The notes: generated from the letters alone by a model not told the origin. A stretch of DNA of 64,000 bases from VFMC01 sp050248155 (GCA_050248155.1 JBFWSW010000022.1:1-64000), one strand, 5' to 3'; positions 45,823 through 54,771 are shown, counted from the stretch's first letter. Translations and numbers: made by a program.

Positions 45823-45957
45823 GGGCTTGCTCTTACGGGTGGCGTCGCTCGCGACCACCCGGTCAACCCGAAGGGCTTGGCCCCGAGCTTGCGAGCGGGC
45901 TTGACGGGGTGGGAGCAGCGACGCGCCCACCGCAACCGCCCGAAGGGCGGCAACGGC
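45823..45957 (+). repeat. 135-bp structured repeat B (leader of gene 45348-45725)
   Basis: Same length as A and C but more diverged. The central stem is kept by paired changes: CCACCCGGTCAA (45855-45866) with TTGACGGGGTGG (45901-45912), 11 of 12 pairs, where A has CGGCC/GGCCG. The last hairpin is CCGCCC-GAA-GGGCGG (45936-45950), the most stable type of DNA triloop. The first stem seen in A and C is only partly kept. A further stem CCCGCCC/GGGCGGG (45805-45825) abuts it on the gene side. Confidence 0.8.
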
Positions 45958-46017
45958 ACGAGCTGCCGGCTCGCTCACGCTGGGCTGCACCGCTCACCCG
46001 ACCACTCACTGCACCAC

Positions 46018-46182
46018 TCACTCGGCCGTAAGTGCGTGGTCCGGTTCCTCTTTGGAGACAGACGCGGCCCGGCTCGCCGCCAGGGCCGCGCAGACGACCT
46101 CGATGGCGGCGACCTGTCGGTGGTCGAGGTCCGCCACCCAGATCAGTCGGCGGACCTCGTTCACAGCGTCGTCGACGCTCAC
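46018..46182 (-). CDS. 54-residue protein coupled to ardC
   Basis: GTG 46182 overlaps the ardC stop (GTGA) and gives a 54-residue acidic helical protein (VDDAVNEVRRLIWVADLDHRQVAAIEVVCAAL). A longer frame to 46383 lies inside ardC and is not coding. No family recognised; probably made together with ArdC. Confidence 0.6.
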   Translation of the reverse strand: MSVDDAVNEVRRLIWVADLDHRQVAAIEVVCAALAASRAASVSKEEPDHALTAE

Positions 46183-47087
46183 GCCGCGACCTCGAGCTGC
46201 TCGTCGGCCGAGCCGCTGGGTGGTGACCAGCCAGCGAGGGTGTTGAGATGGTCGACCGCTCGCTGCGCATGTCCGCAAGAGGCAACGAGTGCCCGCGAGT
46301 CGCTCTGCAGCAGCGCCAACCAGTCGCCGAGGTAGGCGGCGTGATCCTCGCGAGTCGCCTGGGCGAGTTCGAACTGAGCACACCAGAAGGCCGCGCCCAA
46401 CTCGGCAATGAGCTCCTCGGCGCCGTAAGCATGGTCGCCGAATCTGCCCGAGAGGTCTCGCCCGAGCCGGTCGGTGTGTCCCGTCCAGTGGGTGTGCTCG
46501 TGCGCCGAGGTGGAGTAGAAGTCACTCGGGCGGCCGAACTGCTGGAACGCTGGCAGGTGAATCGTGTCGAGAGATGGGACGTAGCACGCCCGGTCTCCGC
46601 CGAGCACCACCCGGGAGCCGATCGCCGAGAAGTAGGCGTCCGCAGCCGCCAGGCGTTCGCTCTCGGGTCGATCAATGCGCGGGGCGAGGACTCGTTCGCC
46701 GCCCTCGACCTGCTCGGCCGCGAACACGGTGAACGTGCGAGCCAGCAGAGAGCGCCGCCAGCGTCCCGTCTCGTCCTCGCTCGTCTCTTGGTCCTTGCGC
46801 TCGGTTGGCTTCCACAGAACGACCCGCGTGCCACGCTCGCCGCGGCGAACCTGGCAGTTGTGCCGCTGCCAGCCCCGGTAGGTCGCCCAGGTCGAGGACC
46901 ATCCGCAATCGGCCGCGGTCATCGCCAGAACGAGAGCGTTCCACCCGCGATACGGCCGCCCATCGATGCTTCGCGGCGTGCCTCCTGCAGCGAGATGCTG
47001 CCACGGCATCCGCCAGCCGCTCGCCCCTTCCTCGATCGCCGCCACCAGATCGGCGGTCACCTTCTCGAACAGATCGTTTGCCGACAT
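46179..47087 (-). CDS. ardC: ArdC-type antirestriction protein
   Basis: 302 residues. ArdC N-terminal single-strand-DNA-binding domain (DLFEKVTADLVAAIEEGASGWRMPW...RPYRGWNALVLAM...TWATYRGWQRHNCQVRRGERGTRVVLW) and zincin-like metallopeptidase domain with H196-E-H-T-H200 (HEHTHWTGH) and AEELIAE near 223-229 giving the third ligand. ArdC protects incoming single-stranded conjugative DNA from restriction in the recipient and must act early. AGGAG precedes the ATG. Repeat C ends only 23 bases upstream. Confidence 0.93.
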   Translation of the reverse strand: MSANDLFEKVTADLVAAIEEGASGWRMPWQHLAAGGTPRSIDGRPYRGWNALVLAMTAADCGWSSTWATYRGWQRHNCQVRRGERGTRVVLWKPTERKDQETSEDETGRWRRSLLARTFTVFAAEQVEGGERVLAPRIDRPESERLAAADAYFSAIGSRVVLGGDRACYVPSLDTIHLPAFQQFGRPSDFYSTSAHEHTHWTGHTDRLGRDLSGRFGDHAYGAEELIAELGAAFWCAQFELAQATREDHAAYLGDWLALLQSDSRALVASCGHAQRAVDHLNTLAGWSPPSGSADEQLEVAA

Positions 47088-47110
47088 CTCGACTCCTCCT
47101 TCGCAAGTCC

Positions 47111-47245
47111 GGGTTCGTCGTTACGGGATGCGGCGACGACGAACGACCGGTCAACCCGAAGGGCTTGGCCCCGAGCTTGCGAGTGGGCTTGACCTGCCGT
47201 GAGCGGCGACGCACCCACGGCACCCGCCCGGAGGGCGGCAACGTC
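47111..47245 (+). repeat. 135-bp structured repeat C (leader of ardC)
   Basis: About 93% identical to A by eye, no gaps. Stems: GTTCGTCG/CGACGAAC (47113-47120 with 47137-47144), core GGTCAA/TTGACC (47149-47154 with 47189-47194), and CCGCCC-GGA-GGGCGG (47224-47238). It lies between ardC and the divergent methylase gene; 47246-47369 beyond it has CCCTGCGCA twice and a CCGCA/TGCGG hairpin (47330-47345) but no gene. Confidence 0.8.
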
Positions 47246-47369
47246 GTGGCCCGCTGACGGCTCGAAAGTGGCGCGGAGCGCTCGACCCGACTGTGTCTCA
47301 GAGCTGACGTCCGCCCTGCGCAGACACTGCCGCAACCCCCTGCGGACCCCTGCGCATAGCTAACGTAGG

Positions 47370-48269
47370 GTGCACTTGCAATGTCTGCGGGGCGACCCCA
47401 CGACGATCACGCTTCGAGGCCCTGTGACCGAACTCCCAGCTCGCGCCACCCGCATCGAGTCAGGTTCCATCAACGATGTTCCCTCGCGAGGAGTGATCTC
47501 ACCTGGGACGTCCAAGGTCTCTGGGTTGCGACCGTTCTTCGGCTTCTATGGGGGCAAGTGGCGGGACGCGCCGAAGCATTACGACCCGCCACAACACAGC
47601 ACCGTCGTTGAGCCATTCGCTGGCTCGGCCGGCTATTCCGTTCGATTCGCGGACCGAAATGTAATCCTTGGAGAGATCGACGAAGTCATCTACGGCGTCT
47701 GGCACTATCTTCTCCACGCGTCTGCCGATGAAATCCGGTCCATCCCCGACCTTGAGTCGGGACAAACCGTCGCCGATCTCACGATTCCGCAAGAGGCGCG
47801 TTGGCTGGTTGGCTTCTGGCTCAATCGCGGCGCATCTCGTCCCAGGACCGGACCCTCAGCATGGATGCGTGAGGAGATACGCCCCGGGTCCTTCTGGGGC
47901 GAGCGGGTGCGCGAGACGATCGCCTCGCAGGTAGACCGGATTCGACATTGGCGCGTCTACAACTGCTCGTACGAGTCGCTGGGCGCGCACGTACGTGGTG
48001 AGGCCACCTGGTTCGTGGATCCGCCGTACCAGAAGCAGGGCAAGCACTACTACCACGGTGCGGACGCCATCGATTTCTCAGCGCTCGGTCAGTGGTGCCG
48101 GAATCGTCAGGGTCAGGTCATCGTCTGCGAGAACGAGGGTGCCGACTGGCTCCCGTTTCGCACCCTTGCCGATGTAAAGACGACCCGCGCTGTCGGCCGA
48201 TCGATAGAAGTGGTGTGGACCGGCGACGACTCTCAAGCCCAAAGCGATCACGAGGACGGGGCTGCGTGA
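47370..48269 (+). CDS. D12-class N6-adenine DNA methyltransferase
   Basis: 299 residues from GTG 47370 (GTG 47424 with GAGG upstream is an alternative). Dam/D12 family marks: FFGFYGGKWRD (target of the FxGxK SAM site), VVEPFAGSAGYS (motif I) near residue 80 and WFVDPPYQKQG with DPPY near 217. Methylates adenine, probably marking self DNA for the restriction-like operon that it opens. The stop overlaps the next start (GTGA). Confidence 0.9.
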   Translation: MHLQCLRGDPTTITLRGPVTELPARATRIESGSINDVPSRGVISPGTSKVSGLRPFFGFYGGKWRDAPKHYDPPQHSTVVEPFAGSAGYSVRFADRNVILGEIDEVIYGVWHYLLHASADEIRSIPDLESGQTVADLTIPQEARWLVGFWLNRGASRPRTGPSAWMREEIRPGSFWGERVRETIASQVDRIRHWRVYNCSYESLGAHVRGEATWFVDPPYQKQGKHYYHGADAIDFSALGQWCRNRQGQVIVCENEGADWLPFRTLADVKTTRAVGRSIEVVWTGDDSQAQSDHEDGAA

Positions 48270-48775
48270 GCAGCATCACGGAGCGCCTGCACTCAGCGTT
48301 TCTCGACGCTCTCGGGGGGCACGTCGTCGCTCAGGGCGACACTTCGGTAAAGCCGCTTGAGGTCGACCTTGCTCGGCCGCTTCCTCAATACCTGCGTTTG
48401 TACCTGTACTCCCTCGTCGTAGGCGGGAATAGTCGGCCCGGCGAATTCAAGGCCGTGCTGCGCGTGCCCGGTCAAGTCGTCGGCGACTACGGCGCGTTTG
48501 ACCACTCCGGTAACCGACTCGCTGTGCTGGCCGCATATCGGGACGACATGGATGTCTTCGTTCTGTGGGACGCCAGCCTGCATGAACGGTTCAAACACGG
48601 CGGCAATGTGCAGGTCCGAGACCTCGTTGTGGAACAGGCAGCCGCAACGGGGTGGGCCCAGCAACGCCGGCCGTTGCGATCGGGAGTCACCGAGGTGGTC
48701 TTCGCCTGTCGCTCCACGAGACTGTCCGAAGCGATAGTCGCTCGGAACAACTGGACGGGCGGCGTGACGACATGA
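48266..48775 (+). CDS. Putative specificity or restriction subunit of the methylase-helicase operon
   Basis: 169 residues, GTG start. RLYLYSLVVGGNSRPGEFKAVLRVPGQ... resembles the substrate-binding modules of modification-dependent or type II restriction enzymes (an R...GEFK...Q strand-rich core), and LAVLAAYRDDMDVFVLWDASLHERF continues that fold. No nuclease motif is certain. It lies between methylase and helicase with ATGA/GTGA overlaps. A read-out of methylation is inferred. Confidence 0.5.
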   Translation: MSSITERLHSAFLDALGGHVVAQGDTSVKPLEVDLARPLPQYLRLYLYSLVVGGNSRPGEFKAVLRVPGQVVGDYGAFDHSGNRLAVLAAYRDDMDVFVLWDASLHERFKHGGNVQVRDLVVEQAAATGWAQQRRPLRSGVTEVVFACRSTRLSEAIVARNNWTGGVTT

Positions 48776-50892
48776 GCGGACTTGCGGACGTCGAGTTTCG
48801 AACTGCCTACCGCAAGGGTCAGCACAATATCGCGCACGACTTCTACCTCCCAGCGATGGGCTTGTCGGTCGAATACGACCGCGCAGTCGGGTACTTTCGG
48901 AGCGCAGCGTTCGTGATCGCATGGCCGGCACTTCGAGCCTTCGTGGAGCGTGGCGGCCGCATCCGCATTCTCTGCTCCCAGGTACTGTCAGCCTCGGACG
49001 TGAAGGCTCTTGACGCCGGATTCGCAGCGCAGGTCGACGACGGCCTGGCCGCGCAGCTGCGCAACGAGGTCCAAAGCATGCTCGAGGACGAAGTACTTGC
49101 AGAGCCGACTCGAGTGCTCGCGGCCCTCGTCGCCACGGGGGTGCTCGAGTTCAAGGTCGCGGTGCTCCGCACGAGGCCGGGCACCGCGGCCACTCGCATC
49201 TTCCACGACAAGCTCGGCATCCTCCGTGACGCGGCCGGAAGCGTCCTCGTGTTCAAGGGCTCGATGAACGAGACCTGGTCCGGGCTATCCGCAGATGGAA
49301 ACCTCGAGTCAGTCGACGTCGCGTGTGGCTGGCTCGGCGGGCGGGACGCAGAACGCGTGGCGGACGAAGTCGCCTACTTCGCTCAGCTCTGGTCCAACAC
49401 CTATCCGGATCTTGACGTTCGGCCATTTCCCGAGACAGCGCGCTCGGCGCTTGTCGATGCCGCCGATAAGGATTGGGAAGCCACGCTTGAACGCCTCGTG
49501 AGCGAACACGAGGAGGTTACGCCGGGGGGTTCGCTCGCCGACGCGAAGGGCCGCACGCTGAAGCCCCACCAGTCAGCCGGCCTTGCCGCATGGCGGGCGA
49601 ACAACCGAAACGGCATCCTCGCGTTCGCGACCGGGGCCGGCAAGACCTTCACGGCGCTCGATGCAATCCACGAGTCGCTGGTGGTCTACGGCGAGGTTCC
49701 CCTCGTCGTCGTGCCGGACAAGACACTGTTCGGTCAGTGGTATGCAGAACTTGTCGCAGTAGCTGAGCCGCTAGGCGCCAAAATTCTCCGCGCCGGTGAC
49801 GGGCATGATGAATGGCGAAACGTGCTGCGTGACTGGACGACCCCAGACGCGAACCGCCGACTCGTGCTCGCAACCATGCAGACCGCGCGAACCGACAACT
49901 TTCGCTCGCAGCTGGCCCGCGGTGGCAGGCTTCTCCTCGTGGCCGATGAGGTGCACCGCCTCGGCTCGCCATCGAACCGGGCACTTCTTGACGAGACCCT
50001 GTTCGGCGCTCGACTGGGCTTGTCGGCGACGCCAGAGCGAGCCGGCGATCCGGTTGGCACCGAGGCCATCCTGACCTTCTTTGGAGGCGTGCTCAACCCC
50101 CGCTACACCCTCGCCGACGCCGTCCGTGACTGCGTGCTGACCCATTACTTCTACCGCCCACACGTCGTGTCGCTCACCGAAGAGGAGATCGTCGAGTGGC
50201 GCCGGATCTCGCGCAAGATCGCCCAGCTTCGAGCGCGACTTGGCGACGACGCGGCGGGTGACGCGCAACTCGAACGCCTCTACTTTCAACGGGCCGACAT
50301 CGTGAAGAAGGCCTCGGCCAAGACGGCGCTCGCCGCCGAGGTCATCGGCGAGTCGTATGAGCGCGGGCAACGTTGGATTGTGTACTGCGATGATCAGGAA
50401 CAGCTGGACGGAGTTGTGGCGTCCCTCGGGGCCGCCGGGCATACGGCAATGCCGTTCCACTCAGCCATGGAGGGCGACCGTGCCGAGACACTGCGTTGGC
50501 TGGACCGGCGCGGCGGGATCGTCGTGGCGATCAAGTGCCTCGATGAGGGCGTCGACATCCCATCGGTGACACATGCACTCATCCTCGCCTCGTCGAAGAA
50601 TCCTCGAGAGTTCGTGCAGCGGCGCGGACGCGTGTTGAGAACGGCACCGGGCAAGGCGCTTGCGTTCGTTCACGACGCCATAGTCGTGGCGCCCCGACCG
50701 CATCCCGACAGCGACTTGGACGACCATGAGCCCGATCCCGTGACCGCAGGTGAGCTAGCCCGTGCAATCGAGTTCGCACAGAGCGCAGATAACCCGGCTG
50801 CGGCCTCAGACTTGATTGGCATCGCCATCGACGCCGGCCTCAGCTGGCAGGATTTCACGGAAGCGGGGGTGGAAGATCTTGTCGACGATTAA
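48772..50892 (+). CDS. PLD-like plus DEAH-box helicase defence protein
   Basis: 706 residues, ATG 48772. The N-terminal 200 residues are a phospholipase-D-like nuclease domain (FHDKLGIL..., H-x-K near residue 145, GSMNET). A superfamily 2 helicase follows: Walker A ATGAGKT near 286, DEVH near 391, SATP, and motif VI QRRGRVLR near 617. PLD-DEAH fusions are frequent in defence loci (DISARM- and Hma-like). In this operon it is likely to translocate on foreign DNA and cut. Confidence 0.85.
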   Translation: MSGLADVEFRTAYRKGQHNIAHDFYLPAMGLSVEYDRAVGYFRSAAFVIAWPALRAFVERGGRIRILCSQVLSASDVKALDAGFAAQVDDGLAAQLRNEVQSMLEDEVLAEPTRVLAALVATGVLEFKVAVLRTRPGTAATRIFHDKLGILRDAAGSVLVFKGSMNETWSGLSADGNLESVDVACGWLGGRDAERVADEVAYFAQLWSNTYPDLDVRPFPETARSALVDAADKDWEATLERLVSEHEEVTPGGSLADAKGRTLKPHQSAGLAAWRANNRNGILAFATGAGKTFTALDAIHESLVVYGEVPLVVVPDKTLFGQWYAELVAVAEPLGAKILRAGDGHDEWRNVLRDWTTPDANRRLVLATMQTARTDNFRSQLARGGRLLLVADEVHRLGSPSNRALLDETLFGARLGLSATPERAGDPVGTEAILTFFGGVLNPRYTLADAVRDCVLTHYFYRPHVVSLTEEEIVEWRRISRKIAQLRARLGDDAAGDAQLERLYFQRADIVKKASAKTALAAEVIGESYERGQRWIVYCDDQEQLDGVVASLGAAGHTAMPFHSAMEGDRAETLRWLDRRGGIVVAIKCLDEGVDIPSVTHALILASSKNPREFVQRRGRVLRTAPGKALAFVHDAIVVAPRPHPDSDLDDHEPDPVTAGELARAIEFAQSADNPAAASDLIGIAIDAGLSWQDFTEAGVEDLVDD

Positions 50893-51118
50893 GCGCAAAG
50901 ACATGGTTCGAGCGGTTCTTGCGAGCCGCGACGATCTCGACCCCGATCTCGATACGGCTCTGCTCAAGGCGATCGTGAACGCAGAGGCCGATGCGGCGGG
51001 GGATGCCGATGCTGGCCTGCGCGCAACGGAGGCAGCGGTCAACGCCGCCATCGCCCGGGGAGTCGGGGACGGGGTGCCATCTGCCGGTGACGACGAGTCA
51101 AACGAGGCCGAAGCCTGA
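50879..51118 (+). CDS. Small acidic protein between helicase and ATPase
   Basis: 79 residues from TTG 50879, overlapping the helicase gene by 14 bases; ATG 50903 is an alternative. Helical (MVRAVLASRDDLDPDLDTALLKAIVNAEADAAG) with an acidic tail. Ends with overlap of the next ATG. No family recognised; may bridge helicase and ATPase. Confidence 0.55.
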   Translation: MSTIKRKDMVRAVLASRDDLDPDLDTALLKAIVNAEADAAGDADAGLRATEAAVNAAIARGVGDGVPSAGDDESNEAEA

Positions 51119-53052
51119 TGCTCACTCTGCGAGCACTCGACATCGCGGGATTCGGCCCGTACTACGAGCGAGCTCACCTCGAGTTCGTGCCCGATGGAAT
51201 CACCGTCGTGTATGGCGACAACATGGTTGGCAAGACCAGCCTCATGAACGCCGTTCGGTTCGCGTTCTTCGGCGAGATCCACGGACGCGGTGAGCGCACC
51301 CGCGGCCTGCTGTCAGCGTGCAACCGCGACCTCGCCGACGAAGGCGCCTTCGAGTTCAGGGTCGATCTGTCGGTCAACTTCGACGGTGCCGACTACGACA
51401 TCTCCAGGGAGGCGACACCGCGCGGGGTCGTGCCCGCCGCCGATGACGACATGGTGGCATCGGTGGCCCTCCGGCGCGGTGGGACGGTGCTGGGGCCTTC
51501 CGAACGCGCGGCGGTGCTACGGGCGATGCTGCCAAAGGGTGTTGCCAGATTTTTCCTATTCGACGGCGAGCTTCTGGATCAGTACGCAGAGCTCCTCGAA
51601 CGGGAAAGCGAGAGCGGCAGGGTCATCTCCGAGTCCATCGAGCAGATCCTCGGTGTGCCGGTCTTGCGAGACGCACGCGACCACCTGAAGGTGCTGATGT
51701 CTGAGGCCAGCCGAGCCAAGGCTGCGGAAGCTTCCAAACACCAGACCACACAGTCGCTCGGAGTGTCGCTCCAACAGGCGAGTGACATGAAGCGGGCTCA
51801 CGAGGATGAACTCGAGCGCGAGCGGGCCAAGCACGATGCTGTACTCGCCGAGCGCGACGACATCGAAGTCGAACTGCGCCGACAGGAGGTCTACGCGGTT
51901 GCGGTCGAGCGGCTCGACGCGGCACGCAAAGACCTGAAGGAGGCGCGAGCCATCCAGCACCTGCGGCGCGCTGAGCTGAAGACCGCGATGGCCGACTCCT
52001 GGAGGACCGCCCTCGATGGCCCCCTGCTGAAGGCACGCGCGACGGCCAACGATGAAGTGAAGGAGGCGTTCGCTCGCTTGCAGACGGCGCTCCGGTCCAA
52101 GGCCGTCGAGGATGGCCACTGCGGGACCTGCGACCAGGACGTTCCAGAGGGGGTTCGACAGCATCTGGCGACGACGCTGCCAACGGACGGGACGACTCCA
52201 ACCGACTTCAGCGGCCTGGCCGCGCTTGCGAGAGCAGCCGAACTTGACGCCTTCGTCCGCAAGGACGTGCGAGCTGAGGTCCGCCTCACGTGGGACGCCA
52301 TCCGCGCTGCTCGCCTCGCCGAGGCCGATGCAGAGGGTCGCATAGCTGATGCAAACAAGATTCTCGACGGTCGCGACCCGGACGAGCTACGTCGGCGCAG
52401 GACCACTCTCACCGAGATTGGCGGGAAGATCGAAGCTTCCAACGCTGCCATCAAAGGCCACGAGAGCAAGATCGGGGAGCAGGACGAGGCGATAGCGCGG
52501 ATCTCCGGTCGTCTCGCCAAGCTGGGCACGCCGGAGTTGGCGGTGTTCGAGCAGCGCGAAAGCCTCCTCTCGCGAACTCATGCCGTGTTCTCCTCGGCCG
52601 TGGAGCGGTACAAGGCCGACCTGCGCGCCCGCGTGGAGCAGAGTGCCACCGATGTGTTTCTCAGGATGACTACCGAGAAAGTTGATTACAAGCGGCTGCG
52701 CATCAACGACCAGTACGGTCTCGCGATCATTCACACGGACGGTCGAGAAGAAGAAGGCCGATCCTCTGGCGCGGAGCAGGTCGTGGCGCTAGCACTCATG
52801 GGTGCACTTCAGGCGAACGCCCCTCTTAGCGGACCGATCGTCATGGACACGCCCTTTGGCCGGCTCGACCGGAAGCACACTGCGAATATTCTCTCAGCCT
52901 TGCCCTCGATGGCCAGACAGGTGATCCTGTTTGTGCAGGAGGACGAGGTCGACCGCGGTCGCGTGCGCGACCTGCTTGGTGGAAGTCTCAAACGCGAGTA
53001 CGAGCTGGTGAAGCACACGGCGCGGCGCACCACCATTGCGGAGGCGAGGTAA
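51118..53052 (+). CDS. DndD-like SMC/Rad50-type ATPase
   Basis: 644 residues. Walker A GDNMVGKTSLMN near residue 36, FFLFDGELLDQYAELLE (DndD-like Q-loop segment), coiled coils around a CGTC zinc hook near 334, signature region RSSGAEQVVALALMGAL and Walker B IVMDTPFGRLDRKH near 575. DndD proteins act in phosphorothioate modification, and DndD-like ATPases also occur in other defence operons. The cysteine desulfurase and sulfur-transfer genes (dndA/C) are absent, so sulfur modification is unlikely here. Confidence 0.85.
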   Translation: MLTLRALDIAGFGPYYERAHLEFVPDGITVVYGDNMVGKTSLMNAVRFAFFGEIHGRGERTRGLLSACNRDLADEGAFEFRVDLSVNFDGADYDISREATPRGVVPAADDDMVASVALRRGGTVLGPSERAAVLRAMLPKGVARFFLFDGELLDQYAELLERESESGRVISESIEQILGVPVLRDARDHLKVLMSEASRAKAAEASKHQTTQSLGVSLQQASDMKRAHEDELERERAKHDAVLAERDDIEVELRRQEVYAVAVERLDAARKDLKEARAIQHLRRAELKTAMADSWRTALDGPLLKARATANDEVKEAFARLQTALRSKAVEDGHCGTCDQDVPEGVRQHLATTLPTDGTTPTDFSGLAALARAAELDAFVRKDVRAEVRLTWDAIRAARLAEADAEGRIADANKILDGRDPDELRRRRTTLTEIGGKIEASNAAIKGHESKIGEQDEAIARISGRLAKLGTPELAVFEQRESLLSRTHAVFSSAVERYKADLRARVEQSATDVFLRMTTEKVDYKRLRINDQYGLAIIHTDGREEEGRSSGAEQVVALALMGALQANAPLSGPIVMDTPFGRLDRKHTANILSALPSMARQVILFVQEDEVDRGRVRDLLGGSLKREYELVKHTARRTTIAEAR

Positions 53053-53402
53053 TGGCTGACGATCGCAAACAGATCGGCCTGACCACCCACGGCAAGGCTG
53101 TCGAGGCGAGGCTTACCGACACGTTGGGCTGGTTCAGTGAAGGACAGGAGGCATGCAGGTTCGCACTCGCATACGCCGTTAGGGAGGGTGTCTCCGAGGG
53201 CACCACCGACCAGCACGTCGACACCCGCTGGGGCGCGGACGGGTTCGACCCAACCGGCGAGATCCGCCACATCCTGCGGGCCGCATACCCGGATTGCACG
53301 ACGCCGGTACGTCTGATGGAGTACCTCATCGACGAGGGCCTACGCCGGATTAGTGACAGCATTGACGAGGGCAAGGACAGCCCTCTCGACTTCCTTGGCT
53401 GA
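53052..53402 (+). CDS. Small DndE-like protein
   Basis: 116 residues, start overlapping the ATPase stop (TAATG). QIGLTTHGKAVEARLTDTLGWFSEGQEACRFALAYAVREG...EIRHILRAAYPDCTTPVRLMEYLIDEGLRRI has the length and helix pattern of DndE (a nicked-DNA-binding tetramer), and DndE genes commonly follow dndD. Sequence similarity to DndE itself is only suggested by eye. Confidence 0.55.
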   Translation: MADDRKQIGLTTHGKAVEARLTDTLGWFSEGQEACRFALAYAVREGVSEGTTDQHVDTRWGADGFDPTGEIRHILRAAYPDCTTPVRLMEYLIDEGLRRISDSIDEGKDSPLDFLG

Positions 53403-54678
53403 CGAAGCACCATCGAACCGTGGCGCAGTCACACCGATGGAGAAGGCAGTGACTGACCGTCGAGTTGAGTCCCGCCTCGGATCGTGGACGGCATGGGCAG
53501 GAGACCGAACTCGATGGCCCGTGTCGTCGGTGGGTGCGGCAGCGGTCGATTGGGCAGTCGACGTGCACCGAGGCTTCTTTGGCGATGACCTGTTGCTGCG
53601 CGCGCTTCGTGACCGGCCACCACATCCGTTCGTCGCCGATTGGCGCTGGCCGGTGACGAGCGCCTACGCCGTCGTTGAACTTCTTGGCCGCGCTTGCGCG
53701 CTGTCGGTCGTGCCCCCCGACGTCGCAATGGCCCTAGCCCGACCGACGATGCTGGGTGCGGTCAACGCAAGACTGGGAAGCGATCTCCACGTGCTCGAGG
53801 TGGCGGGCTTGGCGACACGACACGACTGGAGAGTTCAGTACGAGGCCACGCTTCCGAGCGGACGACATCCAGACTTGCATCTGCTTCGGGAGGACACCGA
53901 GATCTATGTCGAGGTCACCGTGTCCGGCCCCGACAGGTCGCGCTTATCCCTTGAAGCTTGGTCTCGGTCTGTCGTGTCTGCGCTGACGGCGATCGGATCA
54001 CGCTACGACGTTGAGATTTCAGGGAGTGCATCGTCTGCCGAACTGGACGGCGACGGCCTGGAAAGGTTCCTTGCAGATGTCGAGAGTGTGGCCGCGATCA
54101 CGGCTTCAAGCGGGCAGCAGTCTGGGATCGAGGTGTCCGGGGTGTCGGTCTTGATCCGCCCACGCGGCTCCGGCCTGGGCACTTTCGTCGGCCCTCCACT
54201 GGAGGGCGACATGTGGCCGAGGCTCGAGAGTCGACTTCTGGAGAAGGCGTTGCAGACGATGGGAGCGGAACAGGCGTGGATCTGCGTACAGGATCGTTCG
54301 GGGCTGTTTCGGCTCACTGACTTGGCCGTTGCCGACGATCGAGAACAGCTTCGACGCCTCGCTCACAACGTGACGACTGTGCTGCGAGACTCCCAGCACG
54401 TAGCCGGGGTCGTCCTGTCGACTGGCGTGAGAGCCGATGCAAGCGAGCAAGACCAAGACACAGTTCTTGATGCGGATGGCGACGGCCCGGGCACCGGCTC
54501 GGTCGTCATCCGACGCCGGCTGCCCGGGGGTCGATGTCGGCGGACGTTCACTATCCAGCTCACGGGCGAGGCCAGCGTCGATCCCGGGCCCGCAACCTGG
54601 TTCGAGCATGAAGCCACTTGGCTTGACTGGGCGCTCACCAGCCTCGGCCAGCCGACGATCGAGTCGATCCTCGAATAG
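53395..54678 (+). CDS. Putative nuclease, last gene of the defence operon
   Basis: 427 residues if TTG 53395 (overlapping the upstream stop) is the start; ATG 53437 is the alternative. Within the first 170 residues, GRHPDLHLLREDTEIYVEVTVSGP has the spacing of a PD-(D/E)XK site (D, then E-x-T replacing E-x-K), so the catalytic Lys may be missing or moved. The C-terminal half is beta-rich (RRRLPGGRCRRTFTIQLTGE). No family recognised. It ends 90 bases before a convergent small SOS-type gene. Confidence 0.5.
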   Translation: MADEAPSNRGAVTPMEKAVTDRRVESRLGSWTAWAGDRTRWPVSSVGAAAVDWAVDVHRGFFGDDLLLRALRDRPPHPFVADWRWPVTSAYAVVELLGRACALSVVPPDVAMALARPTMLGAVNARLGSDLHVLEVAGLATRHDWRVQYEATLPSGRHPDLHLLREDTEIYVEVTVSGPDRSRLSLEAWSRSVVSALTAIGSRYDVEISGSASSAELDGDGLERFLADVESVAAITASSGQQSGIEVSGVSVLIRPRGSGLGTFVGPPLEGDMWPRLESRLLEKALQTMGAEQAWICVQDRSGLFRLTDLAVADDREQLRRLAHNVTTVLRDSQHVAGVVLSTGVRADASEQDQDTVLDADGDGPGTGSVVIRRRLPGGRCRRTFTIQLTGEASVDPGPATWFEHEATWLDWALTSLGQPTIESILE

Positions 54679-54771
54679 GCCAAGGGGCTGTGGCACCCAA
54701 GGCGAGGGAGGGGAGCCGCGTACGCCGGTGAGATCACCGTCTCCGTCAGGGTTCACAGAGGCGAACCTCTG

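Noticed and set aside
47370..54678. Phosphorothioate (Dnd) modification system
   Set aside because: DndD- and DndE-like genes are present, but no cysteine desulfurase, DndC or DndB is seen; the modifier is an adenine methylase.
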